A stretch of 25,657 nucleotides of DNA from Thermofilum sp. (GTDB lineage: Archaea > Thermoproteota > Thermoprotei > Thermofilales > Thermofilaceae): the NCBI GenBank assembly GCA_020832965.1, contig JAJHRM010000014.1, positions 1 through 25,657 on the forward strand. Direction: 5' to 3'. Below are positions 15,538 through 23,358 of the stretch, piece by piece. The position numbers were made by a program, and so were the translations under genes. The first letter of the stretch is position 1. Every line of letters starts with the position of its first letter. The notes beneath the pieces are model-generated. The model made no database searches, was not told where the DNA came from, and was given only the letters and a program-made list of their open reading frames with translations.

Positions 15538-16827
15538 TTATCGACTCTGCGACAAGAAGGGGTCAACGTTTGTTTTCTTCAAAACGAGTAAAGCTAAAAC
15601 GGTAAATAGTGCTCCCACGGGTCCCCAGAGAATAAGCCCTGCCGAGTACCCGTTGATGCTAGGCAGTTTCATTAATGTGCCGGTGACCAAGTATGCAAGA
15701 GACTCGAATATATTTATAGGAATACCCTCAAACCCGGTAAACAGGCCAGCCCTGTTTTCTCCGGTTCTCACCTGATACCAGTGAGCAAGGTCAGCAAGAA
15801 TGGCATACGGGAAAAGAACGTAGGCCGAAAGAGCCGTAGCGCCGACTGCAACAATTAAGTACCCGAGAATTGTTCTGACCAAGCCTTTACCGACAAAGTG
15901 TGGGACAAGAGTCAACAAAAGCGTGATCGCCAGGATAATTAGCGACAGGGATAGAGCGTAGCCCTTCCCACGCGTTTTACCTAGTCTTCCCCACAGTGGA
16001 AAAGCCCCCGCCACGAATACAACGAGCATTACGCCAAACGATGCAGATGCCAATGATGGTTCAACACCAATAACGTGCTCAATGTACGCAACGATAGAAA
16101 TAGATAGCATTTGGACGCTTGCGGACATTAGACCTCTGACACCCATCCACTTCACATACTCAGGATACCTAAAAACTGTCAAGAAATCCTTTAAAGAAGG
16201 CTTCAGCACCTCCGTTCTCTTCTCCACGGGAAGCAGGAAAACCTGGGGGGTAAATAGCGCGACAAGGATAAGCGCGTATACTCCCATTACAGGCATCAAG
16301 AGACCAATAGCCACAAGCATCTTGACCAAGAAGCTGGTCACAGTACTAACTACATGCCCCAAGATGTTAGACAAGTTTTGAATCATCGATACGTCGATTC
16401 TCTCCTGGGGCTCAGAGATCTCTGGGAGCCACGCTTGGTACGGTGTCAGGAGCCAGGCATAGAAAATGTGGAACAAGACGCTTGTCCCCGTCCCCCACCA
16501 AAACAAAGAAGCCTGGTCAATGGTTTTCAGGAAGTAAATGGGGGTGAAGTGCAGAAACCCCGAGAAAGCCAGGAGAGGTGCACCAGACAAGATGAAGGGT
16601 TTCCTCCTTCCGAGCCGCGTCCACATGGAATCGCTAATGAATCCAATAATGTAGCTAGCAATCATTATCGTGGTTTTCCCAGCGGCCCCCATTACTCCAG
16701 CAAGCGCTGGGTCCAACTGGAATACTTGCCAGTATATGTAGAAGCTTGCAAAATCATAGAGACCCATAAAGATTGTTGAGCCGAAACGGGCAAAGCCGTA
16801 TACGAATTTTTGCTTTTTAGTTAACAC
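15538..16827 (-). CDS. GPH-family (MelB-like) sugar:cation symporter
   Basis: This is a polytopic carrier with about 12 membrane segments. It has the family's marks: DSMWTRLGRRKPFIL in the first cytoplasmic loop, LLTPYQAWLPEIS after TM4-5, and DLAHWYQVRTGENRAGLFTG in the second half. It is related to MelB and MFS_2 carriers and probably takes up a glycoside or other carbohydrate with Na+ or H+. The open frame can begin at TTG 16842, but I prefer GTG at 16827, which starts LTKKQKFVYGFARFG and lies 28 bp from AAAAATAATAAC (16849-16861). Predicted length is 429 residues. It lies 25-40 bp downstream of the superoxide reductase gene on the same strand but seems to have its own promoter. No glycosidase is nearby to hint at the sugar. 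Confidence 0.85.
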   Translation of the reverse strand: MLTKKQKFVYGFARFGSTIFMGLYDFASFYIYWQVFQLDPALAGVMGAAGKTTIMIASYIIGFISDSMWTRLGRRKPFILSGAPLLAFSGFLHFTPIYFLKTIDQASLFWWGTGTSVLFHIFYAWLLTPYQAWLPEISEPQERIDVSMIQNLSNILGHVVSTVTSFLVKMLVAIGLLMPVMGVYALILVALFTPQVFLLPVEKRTEVLKPSLKDFLTVFRYPEYVKWMGVRGLMSASVQMLSISIVAYIEHVIGVEPSLASASFGVMLVVFVAGAFPLWGRLGKTRGKGYALSLSLIILAITLLLTLVPHFVGKGLVRTILGYLIVAVGATALSAYVLFPYAILADLAHWYQVRTGENRAGLFTGFEGIPINIFESLAYLVTGTLMKLPSINGYSAGLILWGPVGALFTVLALLVLKKTNVDPFLSQSR

Positions 16828-16848
16828 GAGAAAAATGTACAAAAATTA

Positions 16849-16861
16849 GTTATTATTTTTT
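16849..16861 (-). promoter_or_regulatory. TATA-like box that favours the GTG start of the GPH symporter
   Basis: On the minus strand AAAAAATAATAAC is centred about 28 bp before GTG 16827 and only about 13 bp before TTG 16842. This decides between the two starts. Confidence 0.4.
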
Positions 16862-16867
16862 GCGCCG

Positions 16868-17251
16868 TCACTTTACACTTATTAGTTTCCTACCCTCCCA
16901 AACCCCATGGAGGTTACAGTACTCGAGGGCGTATATTGTTCCGCTCCTTTTCAAGGCAAGCTTAAGCGTGACCTCTGGCTCGACAAGTTCAGGCTCTAGG
17001 TGAATCCTGGAAAGCATCACTGGGTTAAAGGCTCTTCCATCTTCCTCAAAGTAAACCTCTATCCACCTTATGGAATGCTGGAGAGTATTGGGGTGAGGCC
17101 CCACACTTATCCTCACGTAGAATGGTTCCCCCGCCTTTACCTCATCGGGAGCCACGATTCTAGGAGTGTGCGTCTCGGCCTTCGAGACCGCCTCGCCTGA
17201 AGCTGCCTCTGGAGAATAAATTAGTTCTCCAAACTTCTTGGCCATACCCAT
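16868..17251 (-). CDS. Superoxide reductase (neelaredoxin type) lacking the usual lysine
   Basis: This cytoplasmic non-haem iron enzyme reduces superoxide to peroxide without making oxygen. The product of 127 residues has the full iron site: His29 (ETHTP), His53 and His59 (GPHPNTLQHS), Cys112 and His115 (YCNLHGVW). Glu27 is present, but the lysine that normally precedes the first histidine (E-K-H) is Thr28. There is no N-terminal rubredoxin-like domain, so it is the one-iron class. The start is ATG 17251 or ATG 17245; a TTG at 17254 also opens the frame. CCTTTTATACC at 17274-17284 places the transcript start near 17254, which favours 17251. Confidence 0.9.
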   Translation of the reverse strand: MGMAKKFGELIYSPEAASGEAVSKAETHTPRIVAPDEVKAGEPFYVRISVGPHPNTLQHSIRWIEVYFEEDGRAFNPVMLSRIHLEPELVEPEVTLKLALKRSGTIYALEYCNLHGVWEGRKLISVK

Positions 17252-17273
17252 CAAATGTAAAAGTTAAAGCTAA

Positions 17274-17284
17274 GGTATAAAAGG
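17274..17284 (-). promoter_or_regulatory. TATA box of the superoxide reductase gene
   Basis: CCTTTTATACC on the minus strand lies about 28 bp before ATG 17251 and is one of the clearest TATA boxes in the window. Confidence 0.6.
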
Positions 17285-17384
17285 TTATTTTCACCAACAC
17301 GACGGAACGAATTCACTACTCTTTATCAGCATAGCTTTCGTTATCCATAAATATCCCGGAAGAAAACTTTACTCTTGACAATGC

Positions 17385-18278
17385 ATGATTTCTAAGGCTG
17401 TGCTGTTAGCCGCAGGTCTTGGAACAAGGCTAGTTCCGTACAGCAAGGAGATGCCAAAGGAAATGCTGCCAGTGTTTTACGGGTTTAACGGTAAGATCTA
17501 CCTTAAGCCAGTCATACAGGTCGCGTTTGAGCAACTGTATGAAGCCGGGATACGCGAGTTCTGCTTCGTCGTGGGGAGGGGGAAGCGTGCAATAGAAGAC
17601 CACTTCACGCCTGACTGGGGCTTCGTGGATTACCTGGAGGAGGCGGGAAAACACGAGTACGCAGAGTTGCTAAAGAATTTTTATGAAAAAATAGAGCAGT
17701 CATTCATCGCGTGGGTTAACCAGCCGGTTCCTAAGGGGACGGGTCACGCAGTCTACATGGCGAAAGGCTTTGCTGGCGATGATTTCTTTCTAGTGGCAGC
17801 GGCTGACAACATTTTTGTCGGCAAAAACGTTCCACGAAGCATCATTGAATTATTCGATCGGCGAACCTCACCGATGATTACTGTGAGGAGAGTTAAAGAC
17901 CCAAGCAGGTACGGGGTAATCATTGGTGAAAAAATAGAGGAGTCTCTCTACAGGGTTAAAGGTATAGTGGAGAAGCCAAGGGAATTCGTATCAGACCTGG
18001 CGAACGTATCCTTATACGTTTTCCCCCCAGAAATCTTCAAGGCAATAGAGGAGACAAAGCCCAGCCCTAGGGGGGAAATCGAGATCACGGACTCTATCCA
18101 GCTTCTAGTAAAAAGCGGAGTCGAGTTCCTGGCATACGAGTCAGATGCAGACTGGGTGGACGTGGGGAACTGGGAGTCATTTCTGAGGGCAGTAATAGTT
18201 TCTTTAAAACACCATACGGGACCCAGCGCACTAAGGAAAATTCTAAGCGAGAATCTGGGCATAGAGGAACCCGTATAG
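17385..18278 (+). CDS. galU: UTP--glucose-1-phosphate uridylyltransferase (or close sugar nucleotidyltransferase)
   Basis: It joins UTP and glucose-1-phosphate to give UDP-glucose. The 297-residue protein has the nucleotide-binding AAGLGTRLVPYSKEMPKEMLP (split here as AAGLGTR at 9-15 and PKEMLP at 24-29), the sugar/nucleotide site QPVPKGTGHAV, metal ligand Asp141 (AAADN), and VEKP followed by a second metal region VDVGNWESF. Layout and length fit bacterial-type GalU; RmlA-like dTDP enzymes are less likely because of the GTGHAV and long 80-110 insertion. TATA-like CCATAAATATCC lies at 17345-17356 and the start is ATG 17385. Its stop almost touches the right end of a TnpB element. Beyond that element lies a glycosyltransferase cluster that could use UDP-glucose. 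Confidence 0.87.
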   Translation: MISKAVLLAAGLGTRLVPYSKEMPKEMLPVFYGFNGKIYLKPVIQVAFEQLYEAGIREFCFVVGRGKRAIEDHFTPDWGFVDYLEEAGKHEYAELLKNFYEKIEQSFIAWVNQPVPKGTGHAVYMAKGFAGDDFFLVAAADNIFVGKNVPRSIIELFDRRTSPMITVRRVKDPSRYGVIIGEKIEESLYRVKGIVEKPREFVSDLANVSLYVFPPEIFKAIEETKPSPRGEIEITDSIQLLVKSGVEFLAYESDADWVDVGNWESFLRAVIVSLKHHTGPSALRKILSENLGIEEPV

Positions 18279-18279
18279 C

Positions 18280-18330
18280 GCTTATGCGCCAGTCGTCACC
18301 CGCCTTTCGCCGCGGGGTCAGTAGTCGCCG
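18280..18330 (-). mobile_element. Conserved right end of the IS200/IS605-like element, copy B
   Basis: On the minus strand this reads GGCGACTACTGACCCCGCGG, then CGAAAGGCGGGTGACGACTGGCGC, parallel to copy A at 12507-12556. It lies about 95 bp after the TnpB stop, and its outer edge is 1-2 bp from the galU stop codon. The element therefore inserted, or was trimmed, right against galU. Confidence 0.65.
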
Positions 18331-18423
18331 AGCCCCTACTCCGCCCTGACCGGCTTTACTCCTCCGGGTGTCGCTATGTATGTTTTCAGCCTTGAAGCTT
18401 GTGGGCAGCTTTTCTCCAGCCCC

Positions 18424-18745
18424 TTACAATATGTCCAGTGCTGCGTTTACGTCACTGTGCATTGCGTGGCTAAGCGGGCAGTGTATTGGCTTCGAGGGGA
18501 ACGTGCTACCTCTATGCCGTGGTAAGCGCAGTTTTCGAGGTGTAGTCTCCCGGAACTGCGTAAACCGCACGCCCAGGTTCTCAGCGGCTAGCGCTATCCT
18601 CTCCACAAGCTTCCTATAAGCCCAGAAGCTCACGTTGCTCTCTGTGCGGGTTCTCTTCGCAGTGTCGTAAGGATAATCAATGTAAATCTCCGCCACGCCG
18701 AGCCGCCTCAGTGTCTTGACGAGCGCGCTTATAGCGCGCAGGAAC
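18424..18745 (-). pseudogene. tnpB: TnpB (IS200/IS605 OrfB) C-terminal relic, copy B
   Basis: The frame reads LRAISALVKTLRRLGVAEIY, then IDYPYDTAKRTRTESNVSFW and AYRKLVERIALAAENLGVRF, the middle-to-late RuvC part of TnpB. It ends with IHCPLSHAMHSDVNAALDIL. Between these two pieces the zinc-ribbon stretch is read in the wrong frame: the next frame gives NCAYHGIEVARSPR, exactly the expected first knuckle. Two compensating single-base indels are therefore needed. The N-terminal half of the gene is missing, and its remaining edge falls at GCGCGC tracts (18723-18728 and 18734-18739) just before the promoter of the next gene. It is dead as a nuclease. Confidence 0.82.
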
Positions 18746-18750
18746 CCATA

Positions 18751-18768
18751 TAAACTTTTAATAAAATC
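18751..18768 (+). promoter_or_regulatory. Promoter of the membrane/glycosyltransferase cluster
   Basis: TAAACTTTTAATAAAATC is centred about 27 bp before ATG 18788, with CATATAAA just upstream as an alternative. It lies immediately after the cut edge of TnpB copy B, so the cluster's present promoter is next to transposon debris. Confidence 0.45.
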
Positions 18769-18787
18769 TTGTTAGGTTTAGGGTACC

Positions 18788-20005
18788 ATGACCCCAGAGG
18801 AAAACATTGCTAAGCTACTTCTCGTTATTGAAGCCTTCTTGGGAGGCTTCTACGTCTCAATAACAAGGGGGCTCTTTATCCCAATGATCACCTACAGTGG
18901 ATACACCATAGATAACATGGCACTAATCCTTTTCCCCACGGGTCTCAGCGGCTCGCTTCTCTCATTGTTAATATACAGGTACTCAGAAGGCTTAACGAGG
19001 AGATTCAGGATTCTCACCTTATCAACACACGTATTTGAACGCGTTGCCTGGTTCCTATTACCACTTATGCTAGGAAACGTTGCACTGATATCGCTCACAT
19101 ACACTCTCGGAAACCTAGTTTCAGCGCTTGTCAGCATCCTCATGGGGGCCTTAATTTACTCCTATTTCTCTTCGCTAGAGGACGTGATAAAGGTTGCAGT
19201 GTGGCGGTCAGCAGCGGGTGCTGTCGCATCCCTACTGGGGTCGCTCTTCATGACTTTCGTGTCCTACGCCTATAACCCCCCGGAAAGCTACCTGATTTCC
19301 TACTTTGTCGCGTTCGTCATAGGCTTCGGGAGCTCGATCGCCCTCATCCTCGTACCCAGGTTTCCAAGCCAAGTCATGGAGAGGAGGCAGGAACCGCCAC
19401 TAGAAGTAATGATAAGAGGACACCTGGCTTTTCTCGTTTTAACATTTATGCTTGCCGGGAGCAACCTGGTGGGGTTATCTTGGACCCCTTTCCTGAGGAA
19501 TTTAGGCGCGCCTATTTACATAACCCTTGCACTCAGCATCACCGGGAACCTAGGAGGCACTGTCGGCTCATTCCTGTTCAAGGACTACAAATCATACATG
19601 GCTGGGCTCTTGACGAACACAATGCTAACAGCACTCATACCCTTCATCAATTACCCCTACATACACGTAGGCTTATCATTCCTCACATCCCTCACCTTCA
19701 CGGCTGCAAACCTACTTGCAATGCAGATATTCGCCGAAGTCAATTCCCGCATGGGTAGGCTCAAGGCGTCTGCATTCATGGTTGCAGGTAACTACGCTGG
19801 CCTGCTCATAGCTTCTCTAGTCGCCCTCATCCTCGTAAAAAGCCCACTTACAGGCCTAGCTCTCTCAGCCGTCCTCAAGCTCCTCGCAGCGATACTCGTG
19901 CTAATAGCAATACCCGAGACAGCGATAATCCCGGAAAGAAAGGCCTACGAGTTCAGCAAGCTCATTTACTCGATAAGCCTGACAGGATTCGTGTTCACAG
20001 TCTAA
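18788..20005 (+). CDS. MFS-like polytopic membrane protein (possible exporter), ended by an in-frame TAA
   Basis: The 405-residue protein has about 12 hydrophobic segments in two six-helix halves. A charged central loop (RFPSQVMERRQEPPLEVMIR, about 195-214) separates them, as in major-facilitator carriers, but I see no diagnostic subfamily motif. It is first in a same-strand cluster with an MscS-like protein and a GT2 glycosyltransferase, which suggests a role in moving a sugar polymer or precursor; this is inference. After the TAA at 20003 the same frame stays open for 35 more codons. Those encode another hydrophobic helix that ends 1 nt before the next gene, so the stop may be a recent nonsense mutation. 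The ATG at 18788 has a TATA-like box at normal distance. Confidence 0.75.
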   Translation: MTPEENIAKLLLVIEAFLGGFYVSITRGLFIPMITYSGYTIDNMALILFPTGLSGSLLSLLIYRYSEGLTRRFRILTLSTHVFERVAWFLLPLMLGNVALISLTYTLGNLVSALVSILMGALIYSYFSSLEDVIKVAVWRSAAGAVASLLGSLFMTFVSYAYNPPESYLISYFVAFVIGFGSSIALILVPRFPSQVMERRQEPPLEVMIRGHLAFLVLTFMLAGSNLVGLSWTPFLRNLGAPIYITLALSITGNLGGTVGSFLFKDYKSYMAGLLTNTMLTALIPFINYPYIHVGLSFLTSLTFTAANLLAMQIFAEVNSRMGRLKASAFMVAGNYAGLLIASLVALILVKSPLTGLALSAVLKLLAAILVLIAIPETAIIPERKAYEFSKLIYSISLTGFVFTV

Positions 20006-20113
20006 GCCTCTAAAGAGTTCCTCAAAACATTTTTCGAGGCGCTATCGATGGTCCTGCTTGCCCTACTCCTATACATAATTTATAAACTGGCATACCTGAT
20101 AATCGGTGGTTAA
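20006..20113 (+). other. In-frame tail after the TAA of the preceding gene
   Basis: Starting right after the TAA at 20003-20005, the same frame reads ASKEFLKTFFEALSMVLLAL, then LLYIIYKLAYLIIGG and a second TAA. It is a basic-amphipathic piece plus a membrane helix, like the C-terminus of a transporter. Its stop lies 1 nt before the ATG of the next gene. It could alternatively be read as a 22-residue membrane miniprotein from ATG 20048. I judge it a lost C-terminus. Confidence 0.5.
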
Positions 20114-20114
20114 A

Positions 20115-20771
20115 ATGTCGGAGAGCGAGGTACCCTCGCTGCTTAGGCAGCTCCTCACAGATATTTTGTCAATCTTCCCCAAGGCGGGGGTAGCTACCCT
20201 CATAATATTCGTGACATTACTCATTGCAAAGCTTCTCAACAAAGCTATTAACTGGCTGGTTCGAGTCAGCAGGATAGAGGACTACATCAAAAGAGCGGTG
20301 CCGGAGGGCACGAGAATACCCGTCAACTCCCTCCTAGTATTCATTGCCGACGCAGGCGTCATAGCGACTGGCATGGCAGTGATCGTCCGCGTCTTCGTCC
20401 CAGAGTACACGCAGGCGTACAGGGACATGGTAACATACATCTACAGGGTGGGCAGCGTCGTTATCTTATCAATATTAACATTTGTGATTGTTGACGCCTT
20501 CGTAAAGTCAATGAGGCTGGAAAGAAAGACTGAGAGATTTTTCACAATGCTAAGCCTGCTACTGATAACCCTCCTCTTAGTCGATCTAGCAGCCCTGAGC
20601 AGCGAAATAAAGCTTGCACTCGCAATTGGAATCGCGATAGGCATTGGTCTACTGATAGGCGTCTTCTCGGTATGGGCCTTTTTCGGCGAACAGCTGGATC
20701 TACTCCTGAGAGCAGCGGGCAAGAGTGCAGTTGGCGAGGCGAGGGATCTCCCAGAGACAAGCGAAGACTAA
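20115..20771 (+). CDS. Small membrane protein resembling the transmembrane part of MscS-like channels
   Basis: The 218-residue product has about five hydrophobic segments: GVATLIIFVTLLIAKLLNKA, NSLLVFIADAGVIATGMAVI, VGSVVILSILTFVIVDAFV, FFTMLSLLLITLLLVDLA and LALAIGIAIGIGLLIGVFSVW. Short charged loops lie between them. The repeated helix followed by LNKAINWLVRVSRIEDYIK resembles the 'conserved TM helix' module upstream of mechanosensitive channel domains, but the MscS beta domain is absent. It is possibly a channel-like accessory subunit. The frame opens at GTG 20106; I prefer ATG 20115, which starts 1 nt after the tail of the upstream frame. The glycosyltransferase gene follows 40 bp later. 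Confidence 0.65.
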   Translation: MSESEVPSLLRQLLTDILSIFPKAGVATLIIFVTLLIAKLLNKAINWLVRVSRIEDYIKRAVPEGTRIPVNSLLVFIADAGVIATGMAVIVRVFVPEYTQAYRDMVTYIYRVGSVVILSILTFVIVDAFVKSMRLERKTERFFTMLSLLLITLLLVDLAALSSEIKLALAIGIAIGIGLLIGVFSVWAFFGEQLDLLLRAAGKSAVGEARDLPETSED

Positions 20772-20811
20772 GGGTGAACCCCATAAGTAGTCCTAAGCCA
20801 GGTGATCCGCG

Positions 20812-22212
20812 ATGACCATGGCGATTGCCGGCTTTCTCAGCACACTGACCCTAGCCCTCACAGCCCTCCCAGTACTGTTCCTGCTCCTCTACGAGACCAT
20901 TATCCTAGCCCTGGCTTACAGGCGCGGAAGCCCTCTAAGCACCAACATCAGCCTGCCTAGCAAGGTGGAGGTTGTCGTCCCCACATACTCTGAGCCCATA
21001 GAATTAGTTGTCGAGAAGGCTCGTAGAAACTCCGCTGTGCTCCTACAAGCGCCCTGCTTCACCCGCCTAACAATACTCTCGGATGATAGCGATGACTACG
21101 TTAGAAGTCTCAGGGAGGCTCTCGGCTCAGACCTGCCTATAGCGGTTTTCCACAGGCAGAAGCGGAGAGGCGGCAGGACAGGCGCTCTAGACGACTACCT
21201 CAAAGCCCTTGAAGCCCCACACTTCCTAGTCCTAGACGCCGACGCGGAGCTAAGCGCAGACACCGCCTGGAAAATCTGCAGACTACTGCCTGATAATGGG
21301 GCGCTAGTCATCCCGTGGGAAGGCTACTTCACAAGGGAAACTCGCCTGGCACATGCAGTAAAATTCATCACCGATTTCGGGTCGGAAATACTGTACAGGC
21401 TCAGGGGCAGGGCAGGCTTCTTCATCTTCCCCCTAGGCTCTGGGACAATATATGACAAGAAACTGGTCGTGGAGCTCGGGGGCTGGGGGGACGACATAGT
21501 ACAGGACGACATCTGGATGGGGGTCAAGCTTGCACTAAACGGACGCCACACGAGCATTGCTGAAGACCTCTCGCTGAGGGTGCTCGTACCCTCAACACTC
21601 GCCTCGTTCAAGAAGCAGCAAAAAAGGTGGGCTTACGGAACCAGCGATGTCCTCAGAAGGTCTGCCCCGAAATTGCTAACGAGCAAGGAGCTCCCCCTGG
21701 GAAAAAGGCTCGAAATGATAGCTTACATTTCACTACCACTACTAGCAATCCCCGCCGCGCTCTCACTCCTCCTGCTACCAGTTGCAGGGATCCTTGAGCC
21801 ATGCATAGGTCCCGAGAAACTCTTCAAGGAAGCACTACTCCCACTCCTGCCGCTCCTTTTCCTAGCCCCCATTTATCTACCTCTCTACAGGAAAAGCCTC
21901 AAGAAGTTCAGCATCAAGCAGAGCATTACAAACCTCGGAAGATTCGCAGCGGTACTAGCAACCCTGATCCCCGCCCTAGCGTGGTCCAGCCTTAAGGGGC
22001 TGCTGGGCATCTCCTACTCGTTCGAAGTTACACCCAAGGGAAGGAAGGAAGTGCAAGAGAAAAGACCCAGAGACCCACTCTACATGTGGATGTGGAGCAC
22101 CCTCAGCCTCGCCATATCACTTGTACGAATGAATACCGCTACGGCACTATTATCCCTAGCATTCCTAGCAGCATCAACATGGACGTGTCTCAGGGCGCAC
22201 ACGCCCCCATGA
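20812..22212 (+). CDS. Membrane-bound GT2 glycosyltransferase with processive QxxRW motif
   Basis: The 466-residue enzyme has an N-terminal membrane helix pair (5-37) and a GT-A catalytic domain. It shows VVVPTYSE (55-61), UDP-binding SDDSDD (90-95), metal-binding DADAE (142-146), the catalytic-base region QDDIW (231-235) and QQKRW (269-273), the QxxRW box. Four or more C-terminal membrane helices follow. This layout is shared by cellulose, hyaluronan and chitin synthases, which make and extrude a polymer through the membrane. The start is ATG 20812, with AGGTGATC 4-11 bases upstream as a ribosome-binding site, consistent with an internal cistron of an operon. UDP-glucose from the nearby GalU is a plausible donor. 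Polymer type and processivity are inferred. Confidence 0.85.
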   Translation: MTMAIAGFLSTLTLALTALPVLFLLLYETIILALAYRRGSPLSTNISLPSKVEVVVPTYSEPIELVVEKARRNSAVLLQAPCFTRLTILSDDSDDYVRSLREALGSDLPIAVFHRQKRRGGRTGALDDYLKALEAPHFLVLDADAELSADTAWKICRLLPDNGALVIPWEGYFTRETRLAHAVKFITDFGSEILYRLRGRAGFFIFPLGSGTIYDKKLVVELGGWGDDIVQDDIWMGVKLALNGRHTSIAEDLSLRVLVPSTLASFKKQQKRWAYGTSDVLRRSAPKLLTSKELPLGKRLEMIAYISLPLLAIPAALSLLLLPVAGILEPCIGPEKLFKEALLPLLPLLFLAPIYLPLYRKSLKKFSIKQSITNLGRFAAVLATLIPALAWSSLKGLLGISYSFEVTPKGRKEVQEKRPRDPLYMWMWSTLSLAISLVRMNTATALLSLAFLAASTWTCLRAHTPP

Positions 22213-22282
22213 GGGGTCACGTAGACTGAGAGAGCTAAGTCGTGAGGCCCGGAGCTGCTCCCAAACTCGGGGGACACGCTAT

Positions 22283-23203
22283 CTAGGGGAAAACCACTGC
22301 TACGGGTGGCGGCCACATCGCTAGGACAACCATGCTTGGAATAGTTATCGGGTATGCCTTCTGAGAGGCGCCAAGCAGTATGTCGAGAAGCGTGGGCGTC
22401 CTGGGCTTCAGCTCTATCACCGGCGCATCCTCTGGCAAGCCTGCAATGCTCTTCACACGGCTTAAAGCCTCTTCAAACGTGCACACATCGTCTACGAGTC
22501 CCACTTCCCTAGCCCTCGCCGGGGTAAACGGCTGCCCCGTGAACACCTCGTCAGCAACCCTCCCCCTACTGGCCAACACCCTCTCCTTAAAGAGTTCAAA
22601 GTAGTATCCGACGAGCTCGTTCATTATCCTCATCTCCTCCCCGGTCATGTTCCTGTAGGGGGAGCCTATGTCCTTGAAGACCCCCGACTTAAACGTGTAC
22701 ACGGTTACACCCAGCTTCCCAAGCAGGCTCTCAACATTGAGAACAGTAACGTACACCCCAACAGAGCCAACCTCGCTCGTGGGGCTCGCCAGCACGACCC
22801 TCGCGGGCAAAGCAGCCATGTACGCACCGCTAGCCATAAGCCCCTTAGCATACGCCACTACAACCTTCCTCGAAGCAAGCTCCTTAACCGCCTGGTAGAG
22901 GTCGTCCGAGGCTGTGAGAGTGCCCCCCGGCGAGTCAAAGACGAGGATCACCGCCTCGGCGAGGGGGTCGCCCTCAGCTTGCTTAATGAGCCGGATATAC
23001 TCCTCCACCCCAACAGTAGTGCCAAAAATGGAGGATGAGGAATAGTCAATAGTCCCCTTAATCGTGATCTGCGCCACGTAAGGCCTAAAACTCGTAAACA
23101 CCTGCCTCTGAGAAAGAATGGCTAAAATCACACCAAGAATCACGGCTCCGAGGATAATAAATAGGGGGAGCCTCCTCCAAACCTTTCCACGAAGGCTTGC
23201 CAT
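22283..23203 (-). CDS. sppA: Signal peptide peptidase SppA (serine-lysine protease)
   Basis: This membrane-anchored protease digests signal peptides released during secretion. With the start I chose it has 306 residues: an N-terminal anchor (11-30, RLPLFIILGAVILGVILAIL) and then a ClpP-like fold. The nucleophile is Ser125 (LMASGAYMAA) and the base is Lys177 (SGVFKDIG). The 52-residue spacing matches archaeal SppA enzymes, and the oxyanion piece DSPGGT (90-95) is also present. The open frame continues upstream to 23320, but those 39 residues are not SppA-like. A TATA box sits 27 bp before ATG 23203, so I took that start. It neighbours tatA, another protein-export gene, on the same strand. Confidence 0.92.
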   Translation of the reverse strand: MASLRGKVWRRLPLFIILGAVILGVILAILSQRQVFTSFRPYVAQITIKGTIDYSSSSIFGTTVGVEEYIRLIKQAEGDPLAEAVILVFDSPGGTLTASDDLYQAVKELASRKVVVAYAKGLMASGAYMAALPARVVLASPTSEVGSVGVYVTVLNVESLLGKLGVTVYTFKSGVFKDIGSPYRNMTGEEMRIMNELVGYYFELFKERVLASRGRVADEVFTGQPFTPARAREVGLVDDVCTFEEALSRVKSIAGLPEDAPVIELKPRTPTLLDILLGASQKAYPITIPSMVVLAMWPPPVAVVFP

Positions 23204-23224
23204 AGATACACCATGAAAACTAGG

Positions 23225-23234
23225 CGATATAAAC
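23225..23234 (-). promoter_or_regulatory. TATA box that fixes the sppA start
   Basis: GTTTATATCG on the minus strand is centred 27 bp before ATG 23203 and lies within the longer open frame. This argues against the upstream start. Confidence 0.6.
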
Positions 23235-23358
23235 ATATTCCAAGCGCACGCCGAGAGGGCTAAAGGAGCGCTAAAAAAGCGCACACCTACTCGCTCTTCC
23301 CTATGGCTAGCAGCCACCACCTCTAGGACCCTACGAAGCAGTGGGAAGTTCTATAAAC

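Noticed and set aside
2103..18739. The GC tracts as simple cloning-site joins (GCGCGC is the BssHII site).
   Set aside because: Not excluded, but most tracts are longer than six bases and several lie in otherwise normal gaps between intact genes, so this is kept only as a caveat.
20260..20275. GGTTCGAGTC, similar to a tRNA T-arm.
   Set aside because: It lies inside the MscS-like gene with no acceptor or anticodon arms around it.
22200..22212. CCCCATGAGGGG at the end of the glycosyltransferase gene as a hairpin terminator.
   Set aside because: The loop is too small for a stable hairpin of four pairs, there is no T-run after it, and archaeal termination does not depend on hairpins.
23204..23320. 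N-terminal extension of SppA to 23320.
   Set aside because: It would come before the natural membrane anchor, is not family-like, and contains the likely TATA box for ATG 23203.
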